Numbered from the stretch's first letter, positions 28,522-40,650 are shown. The stretch is 64,000 bases of DNA from Eubacterium plexicaudatum ASF492 (GCF_000364225.2 NZ_AQFT02000001.1:2170001-2234000); one strand, 5' to 3'. The notes: generated by a model not told the origin, from the sequence alone. Made by a program: numbers and translations.

Positions 28522-29290
28522 ATGAAAAAAGACATTTCCACACTCCCCCTGATCGAAGCCTTTCATGCGGACGATGAATGTCCGTTCTGCTATCTGGAAC
28601 GTGCAGCCGAGCAGCATGCCATCTCTTTTATACTTGGCTCTGCCTATATGGAAGACTACATACGGGAAAAAACAGACGAAGAAGGCTTTTGCCGCCATCA
28701 TTTTAAAATGATGTACGATTATGGCAACCGCCTTGGAAGCGCAATTATTTTAAGTACGCATCTGAAAAAATTAAACGAACAACTGGAGCAGCAGCTGCAG
28801 CGTCATACACCGCAGAAAAGCGGTCTGTTAAAGCGTATGAAGCGGACGCAGGCAGCACAGACGCAGGCGAAAACTCCGCTTGGCGCCTGGCTGGACCAAA
28901 AAGAATGCTCCTGCTATGTGTGCAGCCATTTTAACGGGATTTACAACCGTTATCTGGATACTTTTTTTGATCTGTACCGTAAAGACGAATCCTTTCGCAC
29001 ACTTTTTTCAAACAGCAAAGGCTTTTGTCTGCCGCACTTCCGCGATCTGATCGAATGTGCGGAAGATAAACTGTCCGAAACCGAAAAAAACGACTTTTAT
29101 CCGAAAGTATCCGCACTGATGTTAAACCATCTGAAACGGCTGCAAAGTGAAGTATCCTGGTTTGTGGAAAAAAAACGATTACCGCAACAAAGATAAAGAC
29201 TGGGGCAACTCCGCTGACAGCGTACAGCGTGCCATGCAAAAATGCGGCGGCGGCTATCCGGCAGATCCGGTCTTTGAGCAGGAGCCATAA
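28522..29290 (+). CDS. DUF6062 family protein, frameshifted
   Basis: About 255 residues after repair. It carries paired cysteines CPFC (residues ~22-25), CSCYVCSHF and FCLPHF, with conserved FCRHH, suggesting metal binding; the role of DUF6062 is unknown. The frame breaks in the A8 run 29168-29175. Removing one A gives VEKNDYRNKDKDWGNSADS and an end PADPVFEQEP at 29290, the usual family C-terminus. This is an insertion, unlike most breaks here. It is divergent from the spermidine synthase-like gene and converges with the MBOAT gene. Confidence 0.87.
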
Positions 29291-29293
29291 TAT

Positions 29294-30796
29294 TTAAAAC
29301 TGAAAATAGATAAACTGCCCTGCGTCAAAGCCCGGTCCGTAAACTCCAAACAGGAAAATAAAGGCAAACATCCCGGCTACCGCAGCCCATCGAAACCATG
29401 CACACTGCCTGTCTAAAAACAGATCCGGCGTTTCTTTTTTCCGGTACTTCACCAGACCGGCTGCAAACAGCACCCATAAGGAAACGAGCAAAACATTCGC
29501 TTCCACACGATCCAGGCCAAGCTGACAGAGCGAACCGTCTGTCAGCACATGCCAGTCCGGTTTTGTAAAAATGCGGCCGATGTAACCGCATGCCTGTGTC
29601 AGTGACCGTGCCCGGAAAAAAATCCATGCAAACGTCGTCAGCACAAAGGTTGCGGCTACCTGTCCGAACCGAAAGCTGAACGAGGTACATTTTGTATGCG
29701 TTCTTTCGTACAGCAAATCTCTGTATGGCCTTGTTTCGGCCGCAACAATCTGAAATACGCCATGCATCCCTCCCCATACGACAAAATGCCAGCTTGCCCC
29801 ATGCCACAATCCGCTGACCAGAAACGTCACAAGAATATTCCAATGTCTGCGAAGCCTGCCGCAGCGATTTCCTCCAAGCGGAATATACAGGTAATCTTTA
29901 AACCATGTGCTCAGAGAAATATGCCATCTACGCCAAAATTCCTGTATACTTCCGGAAAAATACGGCGTGTCAAAATTATCCGTCAGCGAAAATCCCATCA
30001 CCTTTGCAGCTCCGACCGCTATTGTGGAATAGCCAGCAAAATCACAGTAAATCTGAATAGAAAATGCAGCCGCTGCCAGTACAAGTTCCACCGTTCCATA
30101 AAAAAACCAGGCATCAAACACCGTATTCACAATGATTGCAAGCCGGTCTGCAATGACCATTTTCATAAAGTATCCCCATAACATAATCCGAAGTCCGCTG
30201 GCAATCCGATCATACCGTAACAGCTGTCCGGTCGGAATATGATCGATCTGCGCAATCTGTATCAGAAGATTTTTCGAACGCTCAATCGGGCCTGCCACAA
30301 GCTGCGGAAAAAACGAGACAAACAGCGCATACCTTAATATATTTTTTCCGGCTCGATCTCTTTGCGGTACACATCAATCGTATAGCCAAGCGCCTGAAAC
30401 GTATAAAAAGAAATGCCTACCGGAAGCAGCAGGTCAAACGAACGCGTAAGCGGTCCTATTCCGACATTCCTCAGCACCGCATTTACATTTCCTAGCATAA
30501 AATCAAAGTATTTAAAAAAAGCCAGAATACTCAGATTGACAAAAAACTGACGGCTACAATCCATTTTTTACTTTCACCGCCGTCTCCGCCTCCGAACACT
30601 TGCCAAGCAAAATGCCGCTGAGCCAGGTAACCGCTGTCGAAAAGGCAATCAGCACCGCATATTTTGCATTCCAGCTCATATAAAAATAATAACTCGCTGC
30701 CAGCAGCCAAAGATACCGCACCTTTTTCGGAACAATAAAATAAATAACCGTTACGATTGGAAAAAATATGAAAAAACGAAAAGAATTAAACAGCAT
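29294..30796 (-). CDS. MBOAT family O-acyltransferase (AlgI/DltB type), three frameshifts
   Basis: About 501 residues after repair. It is a multi-helix membrane acyltransferase of the kind that acetylates or alanylates cell-surface polymers. The start SFRFFIFFPIVTVIYF, the segment AGPIERSKNLL and the catalytic LWHGASWHFVVWGGMHG are diagnostic. The frame breaks three times: T6 at 30564-30569, A6 at 30541-30546 and T6 at 30342-30347. One extra base in each restores the family sequence. No partner such as DltD or AlgJ is adjacent, which is unusual; it ends 4 bases from convergent DUF6062. Confidence 0.85.
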
Positions 30797-30902
30797 CTCT
30801 ATCTCCCACTTTCCACTCTCATCATTTTCGGAGCTCTTTTCATGCTTACTCCCATAACAATTTTTTCCAAAACTTAAAAAGATTATACGTCATTTTTCGA
30901 AC

Positions 30903-30936
30903 AAAAAATGACAGGCACTCATTTGCCTGTCATTTT
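30903..30936 (-). terminator. Intrinsic terminator after the chemoreceptor gene
   Basis: On the minus strand the stem AATGACAGGCA / TGCCTGTCATT is followed by T6. It lies 8 bases after the chemoreceptor stop codon. Confidence 0.85.
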
Positions 30937-30943
30937 ATAATAA

Positions 30944-32642
30944 TTACTCTTCATTTAAGATAAACTGTCCTACGAGTTCATCCAGCGTAGCCGCCTGTGC
31001 GGACAGCTGTTCGCTTGTAGCGGAAGATTCCTGAGCCGCTGCGGAGTTATTCTGCACAACCTCCGAAATCTGACTGATTCCCTGCTCTGCCTGACGCATC
31101 GTCTCCGCCTGCGTAATAACCATAACGCTGAGATCTTTGGAAGATTCTGCGATTTGCTTAATACCGCTGACAACATTGTCAATGGAACCGGAAGCACGCT
31201 CTACCGCACGGCTGCCTTCAGCAATTTCCTTCATGGAACTTTCAATCAGTTCTCTCGTATCTACCGCTGCTTTTGCACTCTGTTCCGCAAGCTGACGTAT
31301 TTCTTCCGCCACAACGGAAAATCCGCGTCCCGCTTCTCCGGCTCTTGCCGCTTCAATCGAGGCATTCAAAGAAAGCAGATTCGTCTGTGATGCAATGGAT
31401 TCAATTTCCGATATAATATTCCCGATCTTTGCAGATGACTCGCTGATTTTTTCCATCGCAGTCACCATCGTATGCATTTCATCGCGCGTATGGTCGGCTT
31501 CATTTGCATAATTTTCCGCCTGTTTATAAGACTCTTCCGCGCTCTTCGCACTCTTTTCCATTGTTTCCGAAATATCGATAATCGTTGCCTGCAGCTCTTC
31601 TACGGCGCCTGCCTGTTCCGTAGCTCCTTCCGCAAGGCTCTGTGCGGATTCCGCCAGATTAATGGAACCACCCGATACCTGACTGGAAGCTTCTCCGATC
31701 GAACGGATCGTATCGGACATCTGATTTCTCAGACCACGCATGGATACGATTAATTTACTGAAATCATTGGTATATTTATCCTGTATCTCAGACTGAACCG
31801 CATAGTTTTTGCTCTCCATCTCACCGAGCACCGTGCCGATATCGTTAATAATGACATTGAGCGCACCTGCCATCTCCGTCGCATCGTTGACCATTTCCGC
31901 AACTTCATCTTGCGAATCGGACTCCGGGAACGGAGAAGTCAGATCTCCGGTCGCAAACAGCTTTAAACGATCTCCAAGACTCTTTAACGGATTGGAAATG
32001 CCCTGTGCAATCCGTTTGCCAATACGTAAAGCTGAAAGAACGGCAACCACAATAACCAATACAATAATTAACATCAGTACCACGCTTAAAATGGTCAGTG
32101 TTCGGGACAGTTTCTGTCCTTCATCTACTTTTACTTCCAGAAGGTCATCCAGCTTTTGATAAATACTGTTATACACCGGCGCCATTTCATTAATTGCTAT
32201 TTCCTGTGCCTCTTTGCAGAGTTCTCTGTCCGTCGTGGCGCCGATCTCCATAATTTCCGTATCCAGCTTCCAGTATTCTTCCAGTTCTGCCTTTATCTCA
32301 TCGTATGTCTGCCGTCCTGCTTCCGATACAATTGTATTTTCCACTTCCGCAAAATTGACTTCAAATGCTGCAATCGCGTCTTTATGTTGCTGCTGTACCG
32401 TAGCGATCGCATCCGGATCGTCATACCCGATTGTCGCCCGCAGGGAAGACCTGACATCCGCAAACTCAAACATTGTCTTACCGATATCCCCTGTGCAAAT
32501 CCAAAATTCTTAAGTGCATAAGAATAACGGTTTGAAACGACTACAAGCGCAACTAGCCCCAGCACGGCCGATATCGCCGTAATTAATGACACCATTAGAA
32601 AAGATTTCGTTAGCTTTTTTCGATCTTTTCATCCTTAAACAT
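30944..32642 (-). CDS. Methyl-accepting chemotaxis protein, two frameshifts
   Basis: About 566 residues after repair. An N-terminal membrane helix, a four-helix sensor region, a second membrane helix (about 190-215), a HAMP region and a long MCP signalling domain are visible, including the hairpin tip [17 protein letters not shown]. Signals are passed to CheA/CheW. The start at 32642 follows AGGAGGAG. Frames break at T6 32615-32620 and C4 32488-32491; one extra base in each joins [14 protein letters not shown] and [12 protein letters not shown]. It is a stand-alone gene with its own terminator. Confidence 0.9.
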
Positions 32643-32913
32643 AAACAACTCTCCTCCTAATCCTATACAGTAATTCGTCCAAAAATTTCGGGTACAGAGT
32701 TACGTATAACCCTCCTTTTATGTATTCTTAGAGCACTCTCGGAAACTCAATAGAGAATAAGCAGGAAAAGGTTGATTTTCAGAAATGAGAGGGATAAGGG
32801 ATGGATGATTATGGGGCTTGAGCAGTCCAGAGAGCATAAAGAATAAAAATGTGCATGACTTTAAAACCTGTCGAAAAACAGGCCTGAAAGAATCCGGAAG
32901 CAGGAAACTTGGT

Positions 32914-34384
32914 TTATGCCACTGCCTGCACCTGCTGTTTATAGCGGGCATCCAGATGGATGCAGATTCCAATCATGGTTGTCATGAAAGAATAATGCTC
33001 CTTTGTGTGTATGAACATACGGTGCAGTCCGTAATCATTGAGGATGCGGTTGTTGATACGTTCCGTGGCGGTGCGTTGATTATAAATCTTCTTATAAGCA
33101 TCTGTGCCGCGGGGGACGTCGGTGTAAAGCCGGATATCCCATTCGGGCCGGGTCTTGACGACTCTCCCATATTTGGAATCGGTGCAGGAGTTTTTACATT
33201 TGGAACAGTGATCTTTCCCATAGGGGCAGCGCCACATGAGGTAACCGCTGGATCTGTCATAACCGTTAGGCTTCATGCGCAGTTTTTCCTGACATAAGGG
33301 CGTTCCATCTTTGTCAATGGTGATGGTATCAGGAATTGTTTTTGGCCGGCCGCATTTGTCGTTCAGGTCGATGAAGGCCCGTATTCCCCTGTTTTTAAGG
33401 ATCCGGTAGGTGGGGTAATTGTCCATTGCGGAATCCAGGCACATATTCGAGGTGGAAACAGCCGGCATATGTTTTTCCAGTTCATGGAAAGCGACAAGGA
33501 AATTGACCGAATCATGACGCTTTGCACTGGTAAAACGCAGAAGCAGGGGGAGATCTGTCCTGAGTTCACTGTTATAGCAGGATAATTGGAACAAAGTGTA
33601 GCCGAAGTAATATTTTTCCAGGTCGCTGTCCCAGCCCCAGGAAGCATCGGGGTCGGGGAAATGCCGCAGGTTTTCCGGTGCGCCAACCCTGTGGTGCCCG
33701 CGTGGGCAGGCATGGGTATGCACGGCGGTGCCGTCTCCGGAAACCGTAAGGTGTTCCCTTGGTATGAGGCCGGATTCCATGGAAGGCAGGACAGCCACGT
33801 GATAGAAGAAGCGCTGCAGCCGCCCTTCAAAGTTAAAAGGGATATCCTTCCCGCTCATGAGCCGTTTTTCGATAGATTCTGTGATTTTGGGCTTTGCCTC
33901 CTGTGCTTTGTGTTTTTGCCTTTGGGCTTATCCGGCTTTTTGGTGTTCCAGGAAGCCGGAAGCAGTTTGTCCCGCGCATATAAGTCCGTTGGCGGTGCAG
34001 CCCAGAGCCTGTCCATGAAGTCAAAATAAGAACCGAGGGGCGGCAGGGAATCCGTAGTGCAGCCGATGAGAGCGGCAAGGAGGCGGTCATGTTTGAGCCT
34101 GTCGACCCAAAGGGTAAGGGATAGCTTGGCCAAACCTTCTGAAAATAGAAGAAAGAAAAGGATAAAGACCTTAAGATTTGTGGCTGGTTCTTAGCGGGCC
34201 TGCCAGTGTTGGAGTAAAAGGGCAGAAGGAACTCCATGGCCTTATCGGTATCGAAAAGGCGGAGTTTCTGCCATGGCTTCCAAAGCTCCGTATGGAGCCG
34301 GACTCTTTCAGAGGAATCGAAATGGACTTTGGATTCGTTGAGAAAGTACTTGTAATCTTGCATGGACTGCCAGTACTTGATCAT
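32914..34384 (-). CDS. DDE transposase (IS1182-like), frameshifted
   Basis: About 490 residues after repair. The N-terminal part has RLFDTDKAMEFL and NTGRPAKNQPQILRS; the middle has WVDRLKHDRLLAALIGC; the C-terminal has a candidate DDE region beginning TVSGDGTAVHTHA and a late RTATERINNRI. A cysteine-rich insert (CPYGKDHCSKCKNSC) is typical of this transposase group. Two breaks, near 34160-34170 and near 33900, are each explained by one missing base. Other genes nearby show the same kind of break, so a sequencing error is likely and programmed frameshifting less so. ATG 34384 follows AGGAGGTG. Confidence 0.8.
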
Positions 34385-34452
34385 AAAGTGCACCTCCTAG
34401 TAGTTTAGTTTAATGCTGTGCGTGTGGCACAGACGCTTCTTAACTACAAGGA

Positions 34453-34491
34453 GCGCGTTTGGTGACTGGCGTATATGGTCACCAAACGCGC
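34453..34491. repeat. Strong 14-bp hairpin in the IS right end
   Basis: GCGCGTTTGGTGAC and its exact complement are separated by 11 bases. It lies in the transposase 5' leader, where such hairpins can block outside transcription from driving transposase. Confidence 0.7.
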
Positions 34492-34813
34492 CGCACATTT
34501 TGACTTATATGTCAATACTTTTTTGAAAATTTAACAAAAATGTTTTCCAGGATATGGAGGAAAGCAAAAAAGAAGAACATGAAAAAAGAGCGGAAATTCG
34601 GGCTTAAAGAGTTTCCGAGACCGCTCTATTCTTATTCTTTGTTCTCTCAGATTGCATTTTTCCTTTTCCCTGTCACCCTGAATTTCACAACAGTTCGGAA
34701 AATCTAACCTGTTGTGAAAAGCGCCAACTATAAATATTATAGACCTTTTGTCCAAAGTTTACAAGGTTAAAATCGCCCATTTTGACATAAAAATCGTTCT
34801 GTTCACACCCGTC

Positions 34814-37017
34814 CTACCTGTTTAGTTTCTCTTTCGGCAGCCACTTGCACAGAACCCTGGACAGATCTTCCATTTCAATCGGCTTTGACGCAAAATCATT
34901 CATGCCTGCGGCAAAAAATTCTTCCCGGACTCCCTGCACCGCATCTGCCGTAAGTGCAATGACCGGAAGATGCTTATACCGCTCTCCTTCCAGAGCACGA
35001 ATTCTTTTCGTGGCTTCCACACCGTCCATGACCGGCATATAATGATCCATAAAGACAAGATCATAGGACTCCTTCTGAATCTGCTCCAGAGCCACCTTCC
35101 CGTTGGATGCCAGATCAATCCGCATTCCGTACGGCTCCAACAGCGCCTTGGCCACCTCCTGGTTGATTTCATTATCGTCTACGAGCAGAATGCGGGCCTG
35201 TGGTGCGGTAAACGTAAATACCTCATCCGCATCTTCTTCCTCGTCTGTGGGCTGTCTGACTTCCGCAAAACAGCCGACCGTTTCCTCGCTTTCTATCCCC
35301 GTCCACACGGAAAAATAAAAGTTGCTGCCCGCTCCGTACTCGCTTTCCACGGACAGTTCCCCGCCCATCATCTCCACCAGCTGTCTGGATATGGCAAGAC
35401 CCAAACCGGTGCCTTCTTTTCCCTGATTTTTCTTAATGTCCACCTGCGTAAACGCATCAAATAACCGTTTCAGATCATCTTTATGAATTCCCTGTCCGGT
35501 ATCTTTTACCGCTATGTAAAGCTGTATTTTTTCCGCTTCCCGCTTCTGCTGGCGTACCGTCACGGTTACGGAGCCTTCATCGGTAAATTTCACCGCGTTG
35601 TTCATAATGTTTATAATAACCTGGCGGATTCGCAATGCATCTCCGTACAATAGCCTTGGGATGTTTTCATCCACATCCATAATGAGCCTGACCTTTTTAT
35701 CCGCAATTCTGGTCGTTCCAATCACCTGAATATCCCGCAGCATCTGTGCAATATCAAACGTATCTTCGGAAATTTCAAATTTCCCTGCTTCGATTTTGGA
35801 AAAATCAAGCAGATCATTAATCAGCTTTAACAGTGCATTTCCGGAGCTTTGAATGTTCAGCAGATATTTTTCATCTTCCGGGTCCCGTTTTTTACGCAAA
35901 AGCACTTCCGTCAGTCCGACGATTGCATTCATCGGCGTACGGATCTCATGAGACATATTCGAGACAAATACGGACTTTGCTTCGTTTGCGGATTCCGCCT
36001 GGTCTTTGAGTTCCTTCATAATTTCCGCCTGTTCCTTGACCCGCTGCGTATAATGATAACTGTCGGTAATATCTGTCAGCACATACATTCTGCCGTAGTA
36101 TATATTTTCCCTTTCGATCATGTAGCTGCTGACCGCATAAATATCTCTGTCTCTTTCCAGCATTTTTTTATCCAGAATACGCGTATCCATATCTTCCAGC
36201 ACTTTTCGGCTTTACCCAACGTAATCTGTGCGTAAATCTGCTCTGCCTTCTCATTAAAATAAAGGATATTTTCGTCAATATCTACAACTACAATTCCCTC
36301 TGCCAGCGCATCCATTGCCAGCTCCTTTGCCAGTGTCAGCGCATCAAAAATTCCGCCGCGGAAAATCAGAACACTCAGCAGCAACGAATCAATCAGACAG
36401 GCAATCAGCGTAATATCGTAACCTTTCGTAACCCCGCTCAAAAAATGCCGTAACCCGCCATTGCGATCAGAACCATAATCATCAAATATGCGGACTGCTT
36501 TTTTCCATATCTTTATTTGTCCTGATATAACAGGACGCACATACAAAAATCATAATCAGCGCATAAGCAAGCATCAGCAGGCAGTGCAGATTATAAATGA
36601 TTCCATGTCCCAGTACCAGATGCGGGAAAAATCCGTCCTGTACATATGCAATACTGTTATAATACAGCTTGTGATTCTCACATGTCAGCACACATAAAAC
36701 GACAAATACATGCACAAAGGTAAGTACGGTTTCCAGCCATCTGGGAATCGGTATCTTACATGTATGCATTACAAACAAAAACAGACACAGTACGATAAAC
36801 GGCTTGCCAAGATACGAAAATTTCACCGCCTGCAGCGCTTCTGTCAATGTTGTCGCCTCCAGCACGAGAAGATATCCGACAAAATTCGTGCACAGCGCAA
36901 TGATCACAAACAAAAGGTACTGCTGTTGTCTGGACGGTTTCCGGCCGATTACATAATACGCCTCCGCCATTAATATCATAATTCCTATATATTGTATGAA
37001 GATAAAAATGTATGCAT
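34814..37017 (-). CDS. Hybrid sensor histidine kinase, four frameshifts
   Basis: About 735 residues after repair. An N-terminal set of about seven membrane helices is followed by a PAS-like region ([20 protein letters not shown]), HisKA with phospho-His in [13 protein letters not shown], HATPase ([20 protein letters not shown]) and a C-terminal receiver with Asp in [13 protein letters not shown]. Breaks lie at 37004-37008, 36498-36503, 36440-36445 and 36203-36206, each repaired by one base. It starts 31 bases after the GGDEF-EAL gene, so the two are probably one signalling operon. No separate response regulator is adjacent. Confidence 0.85.
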
Positions 37018-37048
37018 AATCTTCCCCTTACGAAAATTGTGGCTACAA

Positions 37049-39062
37049 TCAACGTTCCTGTTCCAGTAACTTATTAAATTCTTCTACCGGCATTGGTTGT
37101 GCAAATAATACCCCTGTATCATGTCGCAGCCGTGTTCGGCGAGAAATTCCACCTGTTCTTTTTCTCTATGCCTTCGGCAACCGTTTTCATATTTAACGCT
37201 TTTGCAAGGCGAATCGTTTCCTGTACTACGATCTTCCCTCGCTCCATCGCACCCTCGCCACGGAAAAAGTCCATATCCAGTTTAAGCACGTCAATCGGCA
37301 GGTCTTTTAACGAATTAAGCGAAGAATACCCCGCTCCGAAATCATCCATCGAAATCGAAAACCCGCACATTTTCAGTTCTTTTAAAATTTTCTGCAATAG
37401 CTTTTTATTGCCAAAAAAAACGCTTTCCGTCAGTTCCAGCTCAATACCGGCATGCTCTGCTCCATACCCGTCGACCAGATGGCAGATATGCGTCGCCAGA
37501 TCTTCTTTAACAAAGTTGACACGGGATATATTCACCGATACCGGAACCTGTTTGCGCCGCTGTATTTTCCATTCCGACTGCAGCTTCGCCACCGCCAGTA
37601 TCATATAATCATCCAGTTTTGTAATAAACCCGTTCTGTTCGAAAATAGGAATAAACCGATTCGGCGGTATCATGCCTTCTTCCGGTGATATCCAGCGTAC
37701 GAGCGCTTCCGCCCCGACAATCTTTTCCGTTACCGGATGGTACTTCGGCTGCAGATACAGCTGAAACTCTCCGTTGAGCAAAGCCGCCCCCATCGTCTCT
37801 TCCACTTTGTTTTTCCAGATCTGTTCCTGTAAAATCTGCTGATCGAATACTTTAATATACTCGCCTTCCTTGCCGCGCATGGCACATCTTGCTGCGCCCG
37901 CAAAATGATAAACCTGATCAATGTTGATCTGTCTGCGCTGCCTGCGCCATTTTCCGTTCCAGTTGGCCGCAGGACGCAAAAATAAATGCCTGCGGAAAAA
38001 GACATGATTTTATCTTTTTTAATTCCCGTCAGCTCCACAAGCATTTTTTTAAACGTTTTTCACACTGCTCCTGTGAGCTGCAGCGCAGCAAAAGGCCAAA
38101 ATCCGCTCTTGCAAATCTGGCAAACGTCTCTCCTCTGTCCATGCAGATCCGTAAAATCCGTCTATTTTTTTAACAGCGTCTCACTTTCTTTATTGCCATA
38201 ACAGGCACAATAGTCCTGATAACGTATCATATGAAGATTGACGACCGCATAAGTATACCGCGTATTGCGCACCTGACGCAAAATCTTTTTGCTGTGCTCC
38301 AGAAAATAATTCCAGTTTTTCCCTCCTGTAACCGGATCTTCCTGCAGCAGATATACCATTCGTTTCTGCATGCGAATGGACGATATTACATTTATAAACA
38401 GAAGTAGCGTCGGTATGCCAAGCAACAGTAATTCTGCCAGTATAACCGCATTCATATAAAAAACATTTTTCTGCAGGATTTGTACGGAATCTCTGAAATA
38501 AAACCGATAACCACTTACCCGTACCGGGATTTCGGTCCAGTAACACGCATAAAACAGTGGCTGCTCCAGCCACCGTTTATCTTCATAGCTGCTCTTCTCC
38601 AGAGCCTCCAGACTACGCTTTAAAAGTTCGTGAAAAGAGATAAAAAATGTCTGATCCCCTTCCAGCAGTCCCGGTTCCATATCCGGAATGATCTGGTATG
38701 AACGAAACAGTATTACCGTTTCCACCTTTTCAAAATCCGGCAGCCCTTTTCCAAAATGCCGTACAATCCGGTTGTTCTCGTCGACAATGCAGATATCATT
38801 TTCTTCTTCCATAAAATTTTCGGCATAAGATATGACCTCATCCAACGATTCCTGTTCAATGCGTCTTTCAATCAGATTGCCAATATATCTGGCATCGTCC
38901 TGCATTCTCGTCATTTTGGAATCTAACACAAATCCGAGCGTAAATACTACAAAAATTGTCACCATTCCTGCACAGCTACCCATAAAATAATAAATAATGC
39001 AACGGAAGGCCAGATGCTTTTTTATAGCAGCGTCCGGTCTTTTTTCTTTTCTGTTTGTCCAT
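37049..39062 (-). CDS. GGDEF-EAL protein (c-di-GMP phosphodiesterase candidate), about six frameshifts
   Basis: About 671 residues after repair. A membrane helix near residues 20-45, an extracellular sensor region, a second helix (about 210-230), a GGDEF-like domain without the canonical motif (so probably inactive), and an EAL domain with GAEALVRW, SVNISRVNF, IELELTES and DDFGAGYSSL. The retained EAL motifs suggest c-di-GMP hydrolysis. Breaks at 39040-39045, 38165-38171, 38044-38050, 37978-37982, 37159-37163 and 37103-37105 fit one-base homopolymer errors (two extra, four missing). ATG 39062 follows AGGAGG. Confidence 0.82.
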
Positions 39063-39132
39063 GCTGCCTCCTAATCGAGCGTCTGAAATATCATTTCTGC
39101 AAGTTTATTTTTGTCTGATTTCTAACTTATTT

Positions 39133-40620
39133 CTAATTTATTTCGTCCATCTTCCGAACTTCTTTTCGGGTACGTCCGGATGGAAGACGCCACATACCCG
39201 GCGCGAACAATGCCAGTACCGGAAACAGTTCCAGACGGCCAATGAGCATATCCGCCATCAGTACGATTTTGGAAAATACGCTGAAACCGCCAAAGTTTCC
39301 GGAAGGGCCTACCTCGCCAAGTCCCGGTCCGATATTATTCATTGTCGCCAACACCGCCGTAAAGTTTGTCGTCATGTCAAAATTGTCAATGCTGATCAGC
39401 AGCACGGAACCAAGTACAATAAATACATAAACCGTCATATAGCACAACGCTGTCTTTACAACCTGGTCCGGCACTCTCCTGCCATTCATATGTACCTGCT
39501 GTACACTTCTCGGATGCAGCATATTCAGCAGTTCGTTTCTTGCCGCCCGTGCGACAATCATCAGCCGCGATACTTTAAAACCGCCGCCCGTACTGCCTGC
39601 ACAGGCTCCCATAAACATTAACAGTACGAGTATCGTTTTCGACAGTTCCGGCCACAGATTAAAATCTGCTGTCGCAAACCCGGTACTGCTGACCAGTGTC
39701 GCCACCTGAAACAACGCCGTATGAAACGCATCCGCCAGGCTGTGAAAACCATCCCGGATGTTGACCGTTATCACTGCCGCAGACGCAAAGACGATGATCA
39801 GAAACCATTTCACTTCCGAATTCTGCAAAAGCGCTTCTTTGGGTCTGCGTATTAACAGCAGATAGTAGGTATTAAAATTCAATGCGCATAAAATCATAAA
39901 CACAATGATAATGATCTGTACCGCCCGGTTATAGGTGGCAATGCTGGAATTTAACAGTGCAAAACCGCCTGTGCCAACCGTAGAAAAAGAAAGCGTCAGC
40001 GCTTCATACAGGGACAGTCCTGCCAGCATAAGCAATGTGACCTGCAGTATCGTGATCACAAGATAGATTTTATACAAAATAAGCGCGGTCTGCCGGACTT
40101 TCGGCACCAGTTTTCCAACCGATGGCCCAGGACTTTCCGCTCGCATCAGATGCATATTGGAACTTCCGGAAAGCGGCAGTACGGCCATAATAAACACAAG
40201 TACCCCCATACCTCCGCTCCAGTGTGTAAAGCAACGCCAGAATGCCGTTGCACGTGAAAGCTCTTCTACCGACGAGAGCACGCTTGCGCCCGTTGTCGTA
40301 AACCCTGATATCGTATCAAACAGCGCATCCGTATAATGAACATATTCTCCGGTCAGATGCATCGGAACCGCGCCTGCCATGCTCAGCACGATCCAGCTGA
40401 ACGTCACCGCCAGAAATCCTTCCCTGGAATAAAATACTTTGCTTTTCAAGTGCCGCAGACGCAGCAGCAGTCCGACGGCAAAACAAACTGCCGCAACCGA
40501 AACATAATAAATACCTGCTCTTTCCGCAAAAAAAACCGCAACTGCCACCGGCGCAAGCAAAAAAACACCTTCACAGCATAAGACAGTTCCCAAAATATAT
40601 TGAATGACTGAAAAATTCAT
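39133..40620 (-). CDS. trkH: Trk-type potassium uptake membrane subunit TrkH
   Basis: A 495-residue K+ channel-like transporter with four M1-P-M2 repeats. Pore segments include GFTTTGASVL, STVGTGGFAL, STGFATADF and GACAGSTGGGFK. It works with the NAD-binding TrkA subunit encoded just upstream (30 bases). A GGAGG site precedes the ATG. The frame is intact. A second potassium system of the Ktr type lies at 50.8-52.9 kb, so the cell has two. Confidence 0.94.
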   Translation of the reverse strand: MNFSVIQYILGTVLCCEGVFLLAPVAVAVFFAERAGIYYVSVAAVCFAVGLLLRLRHLKSKVFYSREGFLAVTFSWIVLSMAGAVPMHLTGEYVHYTDALFDTISGFTTTGASVLSSVEELSRATAFWRCFTHWSGGMGVLVFIMAVLPLSGSSNMHLMRAESPGPSVGKLVPKVRQTALILYKIYLVITILQVTLLMLAGLSLYEALTLSFSTVGTGGFALLNSSIATYNRAVQIIIIVFMILCALNFNTYYLLLIRRPKEALLQNSEVKWFLIIVFASAAVITVNIRDGFHSLADAFHTALFQVATLVSSTGFATADFNLWPELSKTILVLLMFMGACAGSTGGGFKVSRLMIVARAARNELLNMLHPRSVQQVHMNGRRVPDQVVKTALCYMTVYVFIVLGSVLLISIDNFDMTTNFTAVLATMNNIGPGLGEVGPSGNFGGFSVFSKIVLMADMLIGRLELFPVLALFAPGMWRLPSGRTRKEVRKMDEIN

Positions 40621-40650
40621 CCCGTCCTCCTAAAAACAGCCCCGCGTTAA

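Larger units (their letters stand above)
32730..34627. mobile_element. Insertion sequence, 1,898 bp, with 6-bp target duplication
   Basis: Terminal inverted repeats AGAGCACTCTCGGAAACTC (32730-32748) and the complement of AGAGCGGTCTCGGAAACTC (34609-34627) differ at two positions. ATTCTT lies immediately outside both ends (32724-32729 and 34628-34633). The transposase (32914-34384, minus) occupies most of it. The element looks IS1182-like in transposase layout; the family assignment is tentative. It sits between the chemoreceptor and the hybrid kinase gene. Confidence 0.88.

Noticed and set aside
32914..34384. Programmed frameshifting in the second IS transposase
   Set aside because: Two shifts at non-slippery places plus the same type of break in every neighbouring gene point to sequence errors.
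34531..34755. Open frame crossing the right end of the second IS
   Set aside because: It spans the terminal repeat and target duplication, with no start signals or family features.
29168..39045. Phase-variable homopolymers switching surface and signalling genes
   Set aside because: Breaks also affect housekeeping genes, occur several times per gene and sit in short runs (3-8 bases), unlike contingency loci.
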